Below, piece by piece: positions 7,470 through 13,572 of a stretch of 22,708 nt of DNA. The stretch is from DASXMT01 sp036521415. GTDB lineage: Bacteria > Actinomycetota > Acidimicrobiia > Acidimicrobiales > RAAP-2. The translations under genes and the position numbers were made by a program. Location: assembly GCA_036521415.1 (NCBI GenBank), contig DATDHU010000078.1:1-22708 (forward strand). The letters run 5' to 3'. Position 1 is the stretch's first letter; every line of letters begins with the position of its first letter. The notes beneath the pieces are model-generated. The model was not told the origin of the DNA. It searched no databases and saw only the letters and a program-made list of their open reading frames with translations.

Positions 7470-8501
7470 TCAGGAAACGAGGCCGAGTGCGAGCAGTGAC
7501 TCGGCGATCTGCACGGCGTTGAGCGCGGCCCCCTTGCGCAGGTTGTCACCGCATACGAACAGCGCCAGGCCGTTCGGGGTCCCGGTGTCGCGGCGGATCC
7601 GCCCCACCAGGGAGGGGTCGGTCCCCGCGGCACGCAACGGCATGGGCATGTCGGACAGCTCGACCCCCGATGCCTCCCGGAGCAGTTCCGTCGCCCGCTC
7701 CGGGGTGAGCTTCGAGTCGAATTCCGCCGTGATGGCCAGCGAATGCCCCGTGAACACCGGCACCCGCACGCAGGTAGTGGTCACAGCCAGATCGCCGATA
7801 TCGAGGATCTTCCTGCTCTCGTTGCGGAACTTCTGTTCCTCGTCGGACTCGCCCGAGCCGTCGTCGACCAGCCGTCCGGCCACGGGGACGACATTGTGGG
7901 CGATGGTCGCCGGGAAGATCGACGGCGGCGGGAACTCCACCGCGGCACCGTCGAAGGTCAACTCGGCGGCGAGGTCGGCCGACTTGGCCAGCTGCTCGCT
8001 CAACTCGGACACGCCGGACAGTCCCGCTCCCGACACCGCCTGATAGGTCGAGACCACCAGCCGACGGAGGCCGGCCGCATCATGGAGTGGCTTCAGCACC
8101 GGCATGGCCACCATCGTCGTGCAATTGGGGTTGGCCACGATCCCCTTGGGGATGGAGCCGAGGGCGGCACCGTTCACCTCGGAGACCACGAGCGGCACGT
8201 CGGGATCCATGCGCCAGGCCGACGAGTTGTCGATGACTACTGCGCCGGAGGCCGCCACCCGCGGGGCGAGCGCTCGCGAGGCGGTGGCGCCGCTCGAGAA
8301 CAGGGCGATGTCGACACCGGCAAAGTCGGCAGTGGCTGCGTCCTCCACCGGGATGTCAGAGCCACGGAACGAGAGGAGACGGCCTGCCGAACGGGAGGAG
8401 GCGAAGAAGCGAACGGCGTCGACAGGGAACTGGCGCTCCTGGAGGACGGACCGCATGACCGATCCCACCTGCCCGGTTGCACCGACGACGGCTACTCGCA
8501 T
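7470..8501 (-). CDS. asd: Aspartate-semialdehyde dehydrogenase
   Basis: This 343-residue enzyme reduces aspartyl phosphate to aspartate semialdehyde with NADPH, the second step toward lysine, threonine, methionine and diaminopimelate. The N-terminal NADP motif is GATGQVG (7-13). The nucleophile is C127 in ANPNCTTM. R246 in RVPVFTGHS and H253 complete the substrate-binding and acid/base set. The length is normal for the family. The gene starts 36 bases after the aspartokinase stop on the same strand, the common actinobacterial lysC-asd order. The gap also contains a TAGGAT box six bases before the ATG, so asd may additionally be read from its own leaderless transcript. Confidence 0.96.
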   Translation of the reverse strand: MRVAVVGATGQVGSVMRSVLQERQFPVDAVRFFASSRSAGRLLSFRGSDIPVEDAATADFAGVDIALFSSGATASRALAPRVAASGAVVIDNSSAWRMDPDVPLVVSEVNGAALGSIPKGIVANPNCTTMVAMPVLKPLHDAAGLRRLVVSTYQAVSGAGLSGVSELSEQLAKSADLAAELTFDGAAVEFPPPSIFPATIAHNVVPVAGRLVDDGSGESDEEQKFRNESRKILDIGDLAVTTTCVRVPVFTGHSLAITAEFDSKLTPERATELLREASGVELSDMPMPLRAAGTDPSLVGRIRRDTGTPNGLALFVCGDNLRKGAALNAVQIAESLLALGLVS

Positions 8502-8507
8502 CCCGTC

Positions 8508-8513
8508 ATCCTA
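8508..8513 (-). promoter_or_regulatory. Candidate -10 box of asd
   Basis: TAGGAT on the minus strand ends six bases before the asd ATG at 8501, within the 36-base gap after lysC. It suggests an internal leaderless promoter in the lysC-asd pair. Confidence 0.5.
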
Positions 8514-8537
8514 CGAGATGGGCTCTCAGCCGGACTG

Positions 8538-9029
8538 TCAGCGGCCGGGGGGCTCCTCGTCGAGCTCGAAAGCGGCGTGCAGAGCGCGGACGGCGTCCTC
8601 CACCACCTCGGCTCGGACCATGCACGAGATCCTGATCGACGAGGTGGAGATCATCTCGATGTTGATGTCGTGGGCAGCGAGCGTCTCGAAGGTCAGCGCG
8701 GTCACGCCGGGATGGGTCTTCATGCCCGCACCGATGAGCGAGACGCGGGCCACGTCGGCGTCGGTCACCACCCCGGTGGCGCCCAGCTCGGGGACCATGC
8801 TCTCGGCCACCTGGGTGCTCACAGCCAGGTCGTAGCTGGGGACGGTGAACGAGATGTCGGTGGTGCCGTGCAGCGAGGTGTTCTGCACGATCATGTCCAC
8901 GTTCACCGAGCGATCGGCCAGGCCGCGGAACAGGCGGGCTGCTGCTCCCGGTCGGTCGGGAACACCGGTCACCGTGACCTTGGCCTCGGCCAACTCGTGG
9001 CTGACTGCAGTGACAAGAGCCTGTTCCAT
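8538..9029 (-). CDS. lysC: Aspartokinase beta (regulatory) subunit from an internal start
   Basis: This is an in-frame internal reading of lysC starting at M247 (MEQALVTAVSH), giving 163 residues that hold only the two ACT domains. In Corynebacterium glutamicum the beta subunit of the alpha2beta2 aspartokinase starts at the same place in the alignment. A strong Shine-Dalgarno, AGGAGGAGG (9038-9046 on the minus strand), lies eight bases before this ATG. It is one of only two clear ribosome-binding sites seen in the window. The beta chain would bind effector amino acids and carry feedback control. Confidence 0.75.
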   Translation of the reverse strand: MEQALVTAVSHELAEAKVTVTGVPDRPGAAARLFRGLADRSVNVDMIVQNTSLHGTTDISFTVPSYDLAVSTQVAESMVPELGATGVVTDADVARVSLIGAGMKTHPGVTALTFETLAAHDINIEMISTSSIRISCMVRAEVVEDAVRALHAAFELDEEPPGR

Positions 9030-9767
9030 GGACGGATCCTCCTCCTCGACCCAGGTGCCCGGCTCCCAGGTGAAGCTCGAGCGCACGTGCAAGGGCACGT
9101 GGTGATTGCGGGCGAACTCGACCGAGCGCAGCGCGAGGACCCGGCCGCCGGTGGCGGCGATCTCGAGCATCTCCTCGTAGCTGATCCGGGACAGCTTGCG
9201 GGCCTCCGGCACGATACGTGGGTCGGCGCTGAACACGCCGGACACATCGGTATAGATCTCGCACACGTCGGCCCCCAACGCCGCGGCCAGGGCCACGGCT
9301 GTGGTATCGGACCCGCCGCGTCCGAGCGTGGTCACGTCCCGGTCGGTCGACACACCCTGGAACCCGGCGACCACGGGAACGGCCCCCTGGTCCAGGGCGG
9401 CCCTGAGGCGGTCGCCCCTCACCTCCACGATCTTGGCCCGGGTGTGGGAGGTGTCGGTGATGATGCCGGCCTGGCTCCCGGTGTAGGAGAAAGCAGAGAC
9501 GCCCAGGTCTGACAGGGCCATGCACAAGAGGGACATCGAGATGCGCTCGCCCGAGCTGAGCAGCATGTCAAGCTCCCGGGGGGGCCTCGAGTCGCTGACA
9601 TCGCTGGCCAGGCGGACCAGATCGTCGGTCGTCTTGCCCATGGCGCTGACCACCACGGCCACGTCATCCCCGGAACGGCGGGTGCGGGCCACGTGATCGG
9701 CGACGGCACGGATCCGATCGGCATCGCCGACCGAGCTCCCACCGAATTTCTGGACGACCAATGGCAT
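8538..9767 (-). CDS. lysC: Aspartokinase, alpha form (catalytic plus ACT domains)
   Basis: This enzyme phosphorylates aspartate, the committed and normally feedback-controlled step of the aspartate pathway. The chosen ATG gives 409 residues starting MPLVVQKFGGSSVG, the universal aspartokinase opening. A frame extension to 9803 adds only 12 unconserved residues and is rejected. The kinase domain (about 1-245) includes LLSSGERISM, GRGGSDTTAVALA and YTDVSGVFSADPR. Two ACT domains follow; the regulatory loop NTSLHGTTDISFTVP corresponds to the lysine/threonine-sensing segment of the corynebacterial enzyme, and SLIGAGMKTHPGV lies in the second. An internal start at 9029 would give a separate beta subunit, as in Corynebacterium. 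A TAGCCT box ends eight bases before the ATG, and three GTACTC repeats lie further upstream. Confidence 0.96.
   Translation of the reverse strand: MPLVVQKFGGSSVGDADRIRAVADHVARTRRSGDDVAVVVSAMGKTTDDLVRLASDVSDSRPPRELDMLLSSGERISMSLLCMALSDLGVSAFSYTGSQAGIITDTSHTRAKIVEVRGDRLRAALDQGAVPVVAGFQGVSTDRDVTTLGRGGSDTTAVALAAALGADVCEIYTDVSGVFSADPRIVPEARKLSRISYEEMLEIAATGGRVLALRSVEFARNHHVPLHVRSSFTWEPGTWVEEEDPSMEQALVTAVSHELAEAKVTVTGVPDRPGAAARLFRGLADRSVNVDMIVQNTSLHGTTDISFTVPSYDLAVSTQVAESMVPELGATGVVTDADVARVSLIGAGMKTHPGVTALTFETLAAHDINIEMISTSSIRISCMVRAEVVEDAVRALHAAFELDEEPPGR
9038..9046 (-). promoter_or_regulatory. Internal ribosome-binding site for aspartokinase beta
   Basis: AGGAGGAGG on the minus strand sits eight bases upstream of the internal ATG at 9029. 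It encodes an acidic EEED stretch, so codon use alone could produce it, but the spacing is right for initiation and the position matches the known corynebacterial beta start. Confidence 0.65.
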
Positions 9768-9775
9768 GGCCCGAC

Positions 9776-9781
9776 AGGCTA
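9776..9781 (-). promoter_or_regulatory. Candidate -10 box of lysC
   Basis: TAGCCT on the minus strand ends eight bases before the ATG at 9767. No Shine-Dalgarno is seen. It supports this start codon over the in-frame one at 9803, which lies upstream of the box. Confidence 0.5.
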
Positions 9782-9820
9782 CTGCGGTCGCTTCAGGTCC
9801 CATCCGGCTCGACGCCCGCT

Positions 9821-9876
9821 GTACTCAGCGCGTGCTCGCTGTGTACTCGGCGACGGGACTCAATCCGTACTCAGCG
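9821..9876. repeat. Three 10-bp direct repeats upstream of lysC
   Basis: GTACTCAGCG occurs at 9821-9830 and 9867-9876, and GTACTCGGCG at 9843-9852. Spacings are 22 and 24 bases. They lie 54-110 bases upstream of the lysC start and downstream of the stop of the solute-binding protein gene, so they could be regulator sites for lysC. The 142-base gap holds no coding sequence that I recognise. Confidence 0.6.
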
Positions 9877-9909
9877 CCAGTCTTGAGGCACGGGCGTCAT
9901 CGGTGGAGG

Positions 9910-11139
9910 TCAGGATCCGGCCAGGGTGGTGGAGGGCACGGTTGAGGTCAAGGGGAAGTCCGCCGCCTGGGCCCACGTCGGATCGACCACATAGTTGCCG
10001 GCTGCATCGATGTCGAGCATGACCACCGGCGTATTGGCCCGGTTCCCCGTCTTCGGCTCGATGGTGATCGTCCCGGTGATTCCCGGGTAGGCCGAGGTGC
10101 CGGCCAGCTTGGACCGTACAGTGGCCTGGTTCCAGCCGCCGGCGTCCTTGACCGCCTGGGCCAGGATCTCCACCGAGTCGTAGGTGAACGTCCCCCACGT
10201 CCCCGGGTCGGAGTGGTAGGCACTCTCGTAGTTGGCGACGTACTGGGTGGCCCCGGCGAATTCCTGCGCCGAGGGCACGCCGCTGTTGAGGCACTTCTGG
10301 GCCACCGGCAGAGTGGCGTTGGTCACGAAGTCGGGTCCCTGGGCAGCCAGGTCGACAAAGCAGGTGCCCCCGACGTTCTGTTGGGAGGCCTGTTTGGCGA
10401 TCAACCCGGCCTCTTTCCCGTAGGCGGCGATGTAGAGCAGGTCGGGCTTAGCCGCAGCGGCGGCCGAGACCGCCTTGGAGAAGTTGGTCTGCCCCTCCTT
10501 GATCGATTGGACGGTGACGGGCGGATGGCCGTCGGCGGTGAGCAGCCGGCGCAGCGACTTGGAGATCCCGGTCGTGTAGGTCGAGGTGTCGTAGATGATG
10601 GCCACCCGGGTGGCGTGGAGGACCTCGGTGATCTCCTTGGCCTCCACTGGGGCCACCTGGACGTCCATCGGTTGGGTGGTGGCCCCGAAGCCCTGGGTGG
10701 CCGCAGCGCTGGTCAACCGCACGATGGAGAGCCCGGCCGACCTGTAGATGGGGAGGTTGGCCACCCCGACCGAGGAGTTGAAGGGCCCGACCACGCCGAA
10801 GGCGTGCTGGGCTACGACCTTCCTGGCCACGGTCACGCCGACCGATGCGGTGGCCTTGTCGTCCGCCTTGATCAACTTGAGCTGCACCCCGTCCACGCCG
10901 CCGGCCGCGTTGATCTGGTTCGCCGCCAGCTGGGCGCCGCGGTACATGTCGATACCGGTGGACGACTGCGACCCGGTCATCGGGGCATCGACGGCGATCA
11001 GCCCAGGGGTCAACGTTGCCTTGGTGAGCGTTGCCTGTGCCGGTGCTGCCCACGCCGACGTCGTCCCGACCGCCGTGGCCATCAGCGCTGTGCTCAACAA
11101 CACGATCGGCAGCGATAGAACACGAAGCGGTCGGCGCAT
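9910..11139 (-). CDS. Branched-chain-amino-acid-type ABC transporter solute-binding protein
   Basis: This 409-residue exported protein belongs to the LivK-like type 1 periplasmic-binding family (Peripla_BP_6). A Sec signal peptide is clear: MRRPLR, a hydrophobic core (about 7-24), and a likely cut near TSAWA-AP (residue 31). There is no lipobox cysteine, so anchoring by lipid is not predicted. Family features include the opening lobe GSQSSTGIDMYRGAQLAANQ and INAAGGVDGVQLKLIKADD. A later stretch, AFGVVGPFNSSVGVANLPIY, is where ligands are usually gripped. The substrate cannot be told from sequence; amino acids or other small organic acids are typical. No permease or ATPase genes adjoin it, which is unusual. 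A TAGTGT box ends seven bases before the ATG, divergent from the isomerase gene. Confidence 0.85.
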   Translation of the reverse strand: MRRPLRVLSLPIVLLSTALMATAVGTTSAWAAPAQATLTKATLTPGLIAVDAPMTGSQSSTGIDMYRGAQLAANQINAAGGVDGVQLKLIKADDKATASVGVTVARKVVAQHAFGVVGPFNSSVGVANLPIYRSAGLSIVRLTSAAATQGFGATTQPMDVQVAPVEAKEITEVLHATRVAIIYDTSTYTTGISKSLRRLLTADGHPPVTVQSIKEGQTNFSKAVSAAAAAKPDLLYIAAYGKEAGLIAKQASQQNVGGTCFVDLAAQGPDFVTNATLPVAQKCLNSGVPSAQEFAGATQYVANYESAYHSDPGTWGTFTYDSVEILAQAVKDAGGWNQATVRSKLAGTSAYPGITGTITIEPKTGNRANTPVVMLDIDAAGNYVVDPTWAQAADFPLTSTVPSTTLAGS

Positions 11140-11146
11140 CCAGGGG

Positions 11147-11152
11147 ACACTA
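11147..11152 (-). promoter_or_regulatory. Candidate -10 box of the solute-binding protein gene
   Basis: TAGTGT on the minus strand ends seven bases before the ATG at 11139. It lies only nine bases from the opposing TACCCT box at 11162, so the two divergent promoters share a very small gap. Confidence 0.5.
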
Positions 11153-11161
11153 GCTGACGGC

Positions 11162-11167
11162 TACCCT
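11162..11167 (+). promoter_or_regulatory. Candidate -10 box of the membrane-anchored isomerase gene
   Basis: TACCCT ends eight bases before the GTG at 11176. No Shine-Dalgarno is present. The start-to-start distance of the divergent pair is only 36 bases, so RNA polymerase binding at one promoter should exclude the other. Confidence 0.5.
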
Positions 11168-11175
11168 GGCAGACC

Positions 11176-11958
11176 GTGCCTACCGAGAAACGACAACGTC
11201 AAAAAGCCGGCCGCGACGCCAGGAGGGCGGCGGCGGCCAAGGCCAAGAAGCGCAAGCAGCTGCTCCGGCGCACCATCATCGTGGTCGTCGCACTGGGCGT
11301 GATCATCGGGATCTCGGTGTTGATCACCAGCGGGGGCTCGTCGAAGCCTTCGACCACGCCCCAGCAGACCGCGGACCAGGTGGCCGCGGCGGCGGGGTGC
11401 CCGAGCAGCCCCACAGCCAAATTGAGCAAGCAGTCGTGGACGACCGCTCCCGCCATGACGATCGACACGGCCAAGACGTACACCGCCACCATCAAGACCG
11501 ACGTCGGTAGCTTCGTCGTGGCTCTCGACGCCACGACGACCCCGTTGACCGTCAACAACTTCGTGTTCCTGGCCCAGCACAACTTCTACAACTGCGTCAC
11601 CTTCCACCGGGTCATTCCCGAGTTCATGGACCAGACCGGCGACCCCACCGGGACGGGCAATGGAGGTCCCGGCTACAAGTTCGCCGACGAGCTGCCCAAA
11701 GCAGCCAACCCGCAGTACCCGATCGGATCGGTGGCCATGGCCAACTCCGGGGCGAACACCAACGGCAGCCAGTTCTTCATCGTGGCCGGGTCGCAAGGTG
11801 AGTCCCTTCCCCCCAACTACTCGCTCTTCGGGCACGTCACCTCGGGAATGAGCGTGGTCGACACGATCAACGCCGCCGGCAATTCGAACGCGTCTGCCAA
11901 CGGTGTCCCGCCCAAGGTCATCCACCGGATCCTCTCGGTGAAGATCGCCACGTCATAG
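11176..11958 (+). CDS. Membrane-anchored cyclophilin-type peptidyl-prolyl isomerase
   Basis: This 260-residue protein has a highly basic cytoplasmic N-terminus (about 1-32, rich in Lys, Arg and Ala), one transmembrane helix (about 33-52), a Ser/Thr/Pro linker, and an outward-facing cyclophilin domain (about 95-258). Catalytic and binding residues are visible: R145 in FHRVIP, Q153 in FMDQTGD, the GPGYKFADE loop, and MANSGANTNGSQFFI (188-202). The domain would speed cis-trans proline isomerisation in secreted or cell-wall proteins. The second cyclophilin gene follows 77 bases later on the same strand, probably in one transcript. The GTG start is supported by the TACCCT box. The TAG stop lies inside the first copy of a 17-bp tandem repeat. 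Confidence 0.93.
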   Translation: MPTEKRQRQKAGRDARRAAAAKAKKRKQLLRRTIIVVVALGVIIGISVLITSGGSSKPSTTPQQTADQVAAAAGCPSSPTAKLSKQSWTTAPAMTIDTAKTYTATIKTDVGSFVVALDATTTPLTVNNFVFLAQHNFYNCVTFHRVIPEFMDQTGDPTGTGNGGPGYKFADELPKAANPQYPIGSVAMANSGANTNGSQFFIVAGSQGESLPPNYSLFGHVTSGMSVVDTINAAGNSNASANGVPPKVIHRILSVKIATS

Positions 11959-12006
11959 CCATCGCTACGTCACAGCCATCGTCATTGTCATCGCCACGTC
12001 ATAGCC
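11944..12006. repeat. 17-bp tandem repeat spanning a stop codon
   Basis: ATCGCCACGTCATAGCC occurs identically at 11944-11960 and 11990-12006. A copy with two changes is at 11961-11977, and a shortened 12-base relic at 11978-11989. The first copy contains the final codons and the TAG stop of the upstream isomerase. Replication slippage is the simplest origin. Confidence 0.85.
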
Positions 12007-12035
12007 AGCAAGCCCAGACAGAAAGCGAGTCCAAC

Positions 12036-12590
12036 ATGGCCCCCGAGATTCCCGCAGCAGACGGCTCCAGCCCCAAGACCCAACGGTTCGACGGGCCGCC
12101 CCCCATGGTCATCGACCCGGCCAAGCGCTACACCGCGGAGATGGTGACCACCAAGGGCACCATGACCATCTCCCTCGACCCGGTCGCCGCCCCGAAGACG
12201 GTCAACAATTTCGTCTTCCTGGCCCGCTACCACTACTTCGAGGGCATCACCTTTCACCGCGTCATCCCCGGCTTCGTGCTCCAAGGCGGCGACCCCGAGG
12301 GCACCGGCCGCGGTGGTCCGGGCTATCGGTTCGAGGACGAGTTGCCCAAGCCGGGGCGTTACGAGATCGGCTCGCTGGCCATGGCCAACGCCGGGCCGCA
12401 CACCAACGGCAGCCAGTTCTTCGTGATCAGCGGCCCCGACGGCGCTGCCCTCCCGCCGAGCTATTCGCTGTTCGGCAAGGTCATCAAGGGTCTCGAGGTG
12501 ATCCCGGCGATCGAAGCCATCGGCAGCCGGTCGGGAACCCCGTCGGAGAAGGTGACGATCGAGTCGGTCACCATCACCGAGGCCGACTGA
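12036..12590 (+). CDS. ppiB: Cytoplasmic cyclophilin-type peptidyl-prolyl isomerase
   Basis: This 184-residue single-domain cyclophilin has no signal peptide or membrane helix. It catalyses proline isomerisation during protein folding in the cytoplasm. Catalytic R75 lies in FHRVIPGF and Q83 in VLQGGDPEGTG. GGPGYRFEDELP and LAMANAGPHTNGSQFFV follow in family order. It is clearly a paralogue of the preceding membrane-anchored protein: both share the VDxNNFVFLA-like core, seen as VNNFVFLA in each. The ATG at 12036 is preferred because the extra residues of a start at 11985 are encoded by repeat-derived DNA. Ribosome binding is weak (AGAAAGCGAG), so expression may depend on coupling with the upstream gene. 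Confidence 0.93.
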   Translation: MAPEIPAADGSSPKTQRFDGPPPMVIDPAKRYTAEMVTTKGTMTISLDPVAAPKTVNNFVFLARYHYFEGITFHRVIPGFVLQGGDPEGTGRGGPGYRFEDELPKPGRYEIGSLAMANAGPHTNGSQFFVISGPDGAALPPSYSLFGKVIKGLEVIPAIEAIGSRSGTPSEKVTIESVTITEAD

Positions 12591-12671
12591 CACAGGAGGC
12601 CGATAGCGGCCCGACCGCGGCACGCGCTGGGACTCGGGGCCACGGAGCGACGGGGCGACTCGCCGCGCTTC

Positions 12672-12709
12672 GACGGCACTGCAGTGACGGCACTGCACCT
12701 GGACGGCAC
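12672..12709. repeat. Short direct repeats between convergent genes
   Basis: GACGGCACTGCA occurs at 12672-12683 and 12686-12697, and a shorter GACGGCAC at 12702-12709. A perfect 10-base palindrome CACTGCAGTG spans 12677-12686. The 127-base gap between the two stop codons contains no gene that I recognise. No T-run terminator is visible. Confidence 0.5.
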
Positions 12710-12717
12710 GGTACCCG

Positions 12718-13410
12718 CTACCGGGGCAGCGCGTCCAGCCCCGCCGCCGAGCGGGCCCCGTCGACGTAGACGATCACCGATCCCTCGCCTGCGCTCCGCC
12801 ACGAGCCGTCCGGTTCCCGGAGGAGAGCAGTGCGCTCCTGGATGCCGGCCACCGGGAGGCCGGGCGGCGCCAGGACCACCGACCGGTGCAGCTTCTCGCC
12901 GTGGGCATCCTCATGGGTGTCCCCGAAGTGGGGCACGACGGCCAGCCGTTGCAAGAGGCCCAACCCCAACGTCAATCCGCCGCCCCGGGCGTCGACCATG
13001 GGATCGGTCAGGGCCATGGCCGCCTCGGCAGTGCCGGCGATGACGGCGCCGTTGTTCCAGGCATCGAGCAGGGCGCTCCACACGGCCGAGCCTTTGAGCA
13101 CGGATCGCAGATGCATCGGCGACCCCCCACTCAGGTAGACGAACCGGGCCTTGCGCATCACCGCGGCCATGCCGGCGTCCTCGGCATCGGGACGGGACAG
13201 CACCATGAGCCCCTCGACGTGGGCGTCCATCCCCTCGAACCACTCGCCGGCCCGGGCCACGGAGCGTTCGGGGTGCTCGTAGGCTGCAGCCGTCGGGAGC
13301 ACCAGGACCTGGTCCCCCTCCGAGCGGACGAGCAGGTCGCGGTCGAACGAGCAGCCGGCTTGCCATTCTCCGCCGCCGACCAGTGCCACCAGACCAGGGG
13401 TTCCGCGCAT
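12718..13410 (-). CDS. S51/cyanophycinase-like protein lacking the usual nucleophile serine
   Basis: This 230-residue protein has the class I glutamine-amidotransferase-like fold of peptidase family S51: LVALVGGGEWQ (8-17), VLVLPTAAAYEHPE (36-49), FVYLSGGSPMHL (90-101) and then VIAGTAEAAMALTDPMVD (123-140). Active S51 enzymes carry a serine in a GTSAGA or GSSAGAM elbow. Here that stretch reads GTAEAAM, with A128 where the serine should be. VPHFGDTHEDAHG (159-171) retains a conserved histidine region. The protein is probably a non-proteolytic relative, perhaps a binding or amidotransferase-like protein; its function is unknown. ATG at 13410 is chosen because a TACAGT box ends seven bases before it. 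A GTG at 13419 lies between that box and the ATG, overlapping the box, so it is less likely. Confidence 0.75.
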   Translation of the reverse strand: MRGTPGLVALVGGGEWQAGCSFDRDLLVRSEGDQVLVLPTAAAYEHPERSVARAGEWFEGMDAHVEGLMVLSRPDAEDAGMAAVMRKARFVYLSGGSPMHLRSVLKGSAVWSALLDAWNNGAVIAGTAEAAMALTDPMVDARGGGLTLGLGLLQRLAVVPHFGDTHEDAHGEKLHRSVVLAPPGLPVAGIQERTALLREPDGSWRSAGEGSVIVYVDGARSAAGLDALPR

Positions 13411-13417
13411 GCGGGTC

Positions 13418-13423
13418 ACTGTA
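13418..13423 (-). promoter_or_regulatory. Candidate -10 box of the S51-like gene
   Basis: TACAGT on the minus strand ends seven bases before the ATG at 13410. It overlaps the alternative GTG at 13419 and therefore argues for the ATG. Confidence 0.5.
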
Positions 13424-13512
13424 GGTGGAACGCGGAAGCTCGATCGTCACGACCGGCTCCAGGGCCCAATTCGCCTCGGAAATGGCCCCCGAACAGGCCC
13501 CGATCGGCATCC

Positions 13513-13539
13513 GCCCTGTGCCGGACCGAGCTACAGGGC
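13513..13539. promoter_or_regulatory. Inverted repeat upstream of hbd, possible operator
   Basis: GCCCTGT (13513-13519) and ACAGGGC (13533-13539) are perfect inverted copies separated by 13 bases. The centre-to-centre distance is about two DNA turns. The right half lies near the expected -35 position of the hbd promoter, a typical place for a dimeric repressor or activator to bind. Confidence 0.45.
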
Positions 13540-13558
13540 AAAGGGGGCTACTGACCGG

Positions 13559-13564
13559 TAACAT
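13559..13564 (+). promoter_or_regulatory. Candidate -10 box of hbd
   Basis: TAACAT ends eight bases before the ATG at 13573. There is no Shine-Dalgarno. Confidence 0.5.
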
Positions 13565-13572
13565 GGCGGGCC

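Noticed and set aside
7743..9512. 589-codon plus-strand open frame across asd and lysC
   Set aside because: It is antisense to two well-recognised enzymes and has no family resemblance; a GC shadow.
9768..9803. Earlier aspartokinase start giving 12 extra residues
   Set aside because: The extra residues are unconserved, and the TAGCCT box lies between the two starts, so the transcript would begin after the earlier codon.
10213..11118. 301-codon plus-strand open frame
   Set aside because: Antisense to the solute-binding protein; composition dominated by Gly, Asp, Val and Arg, no recognisable domain.
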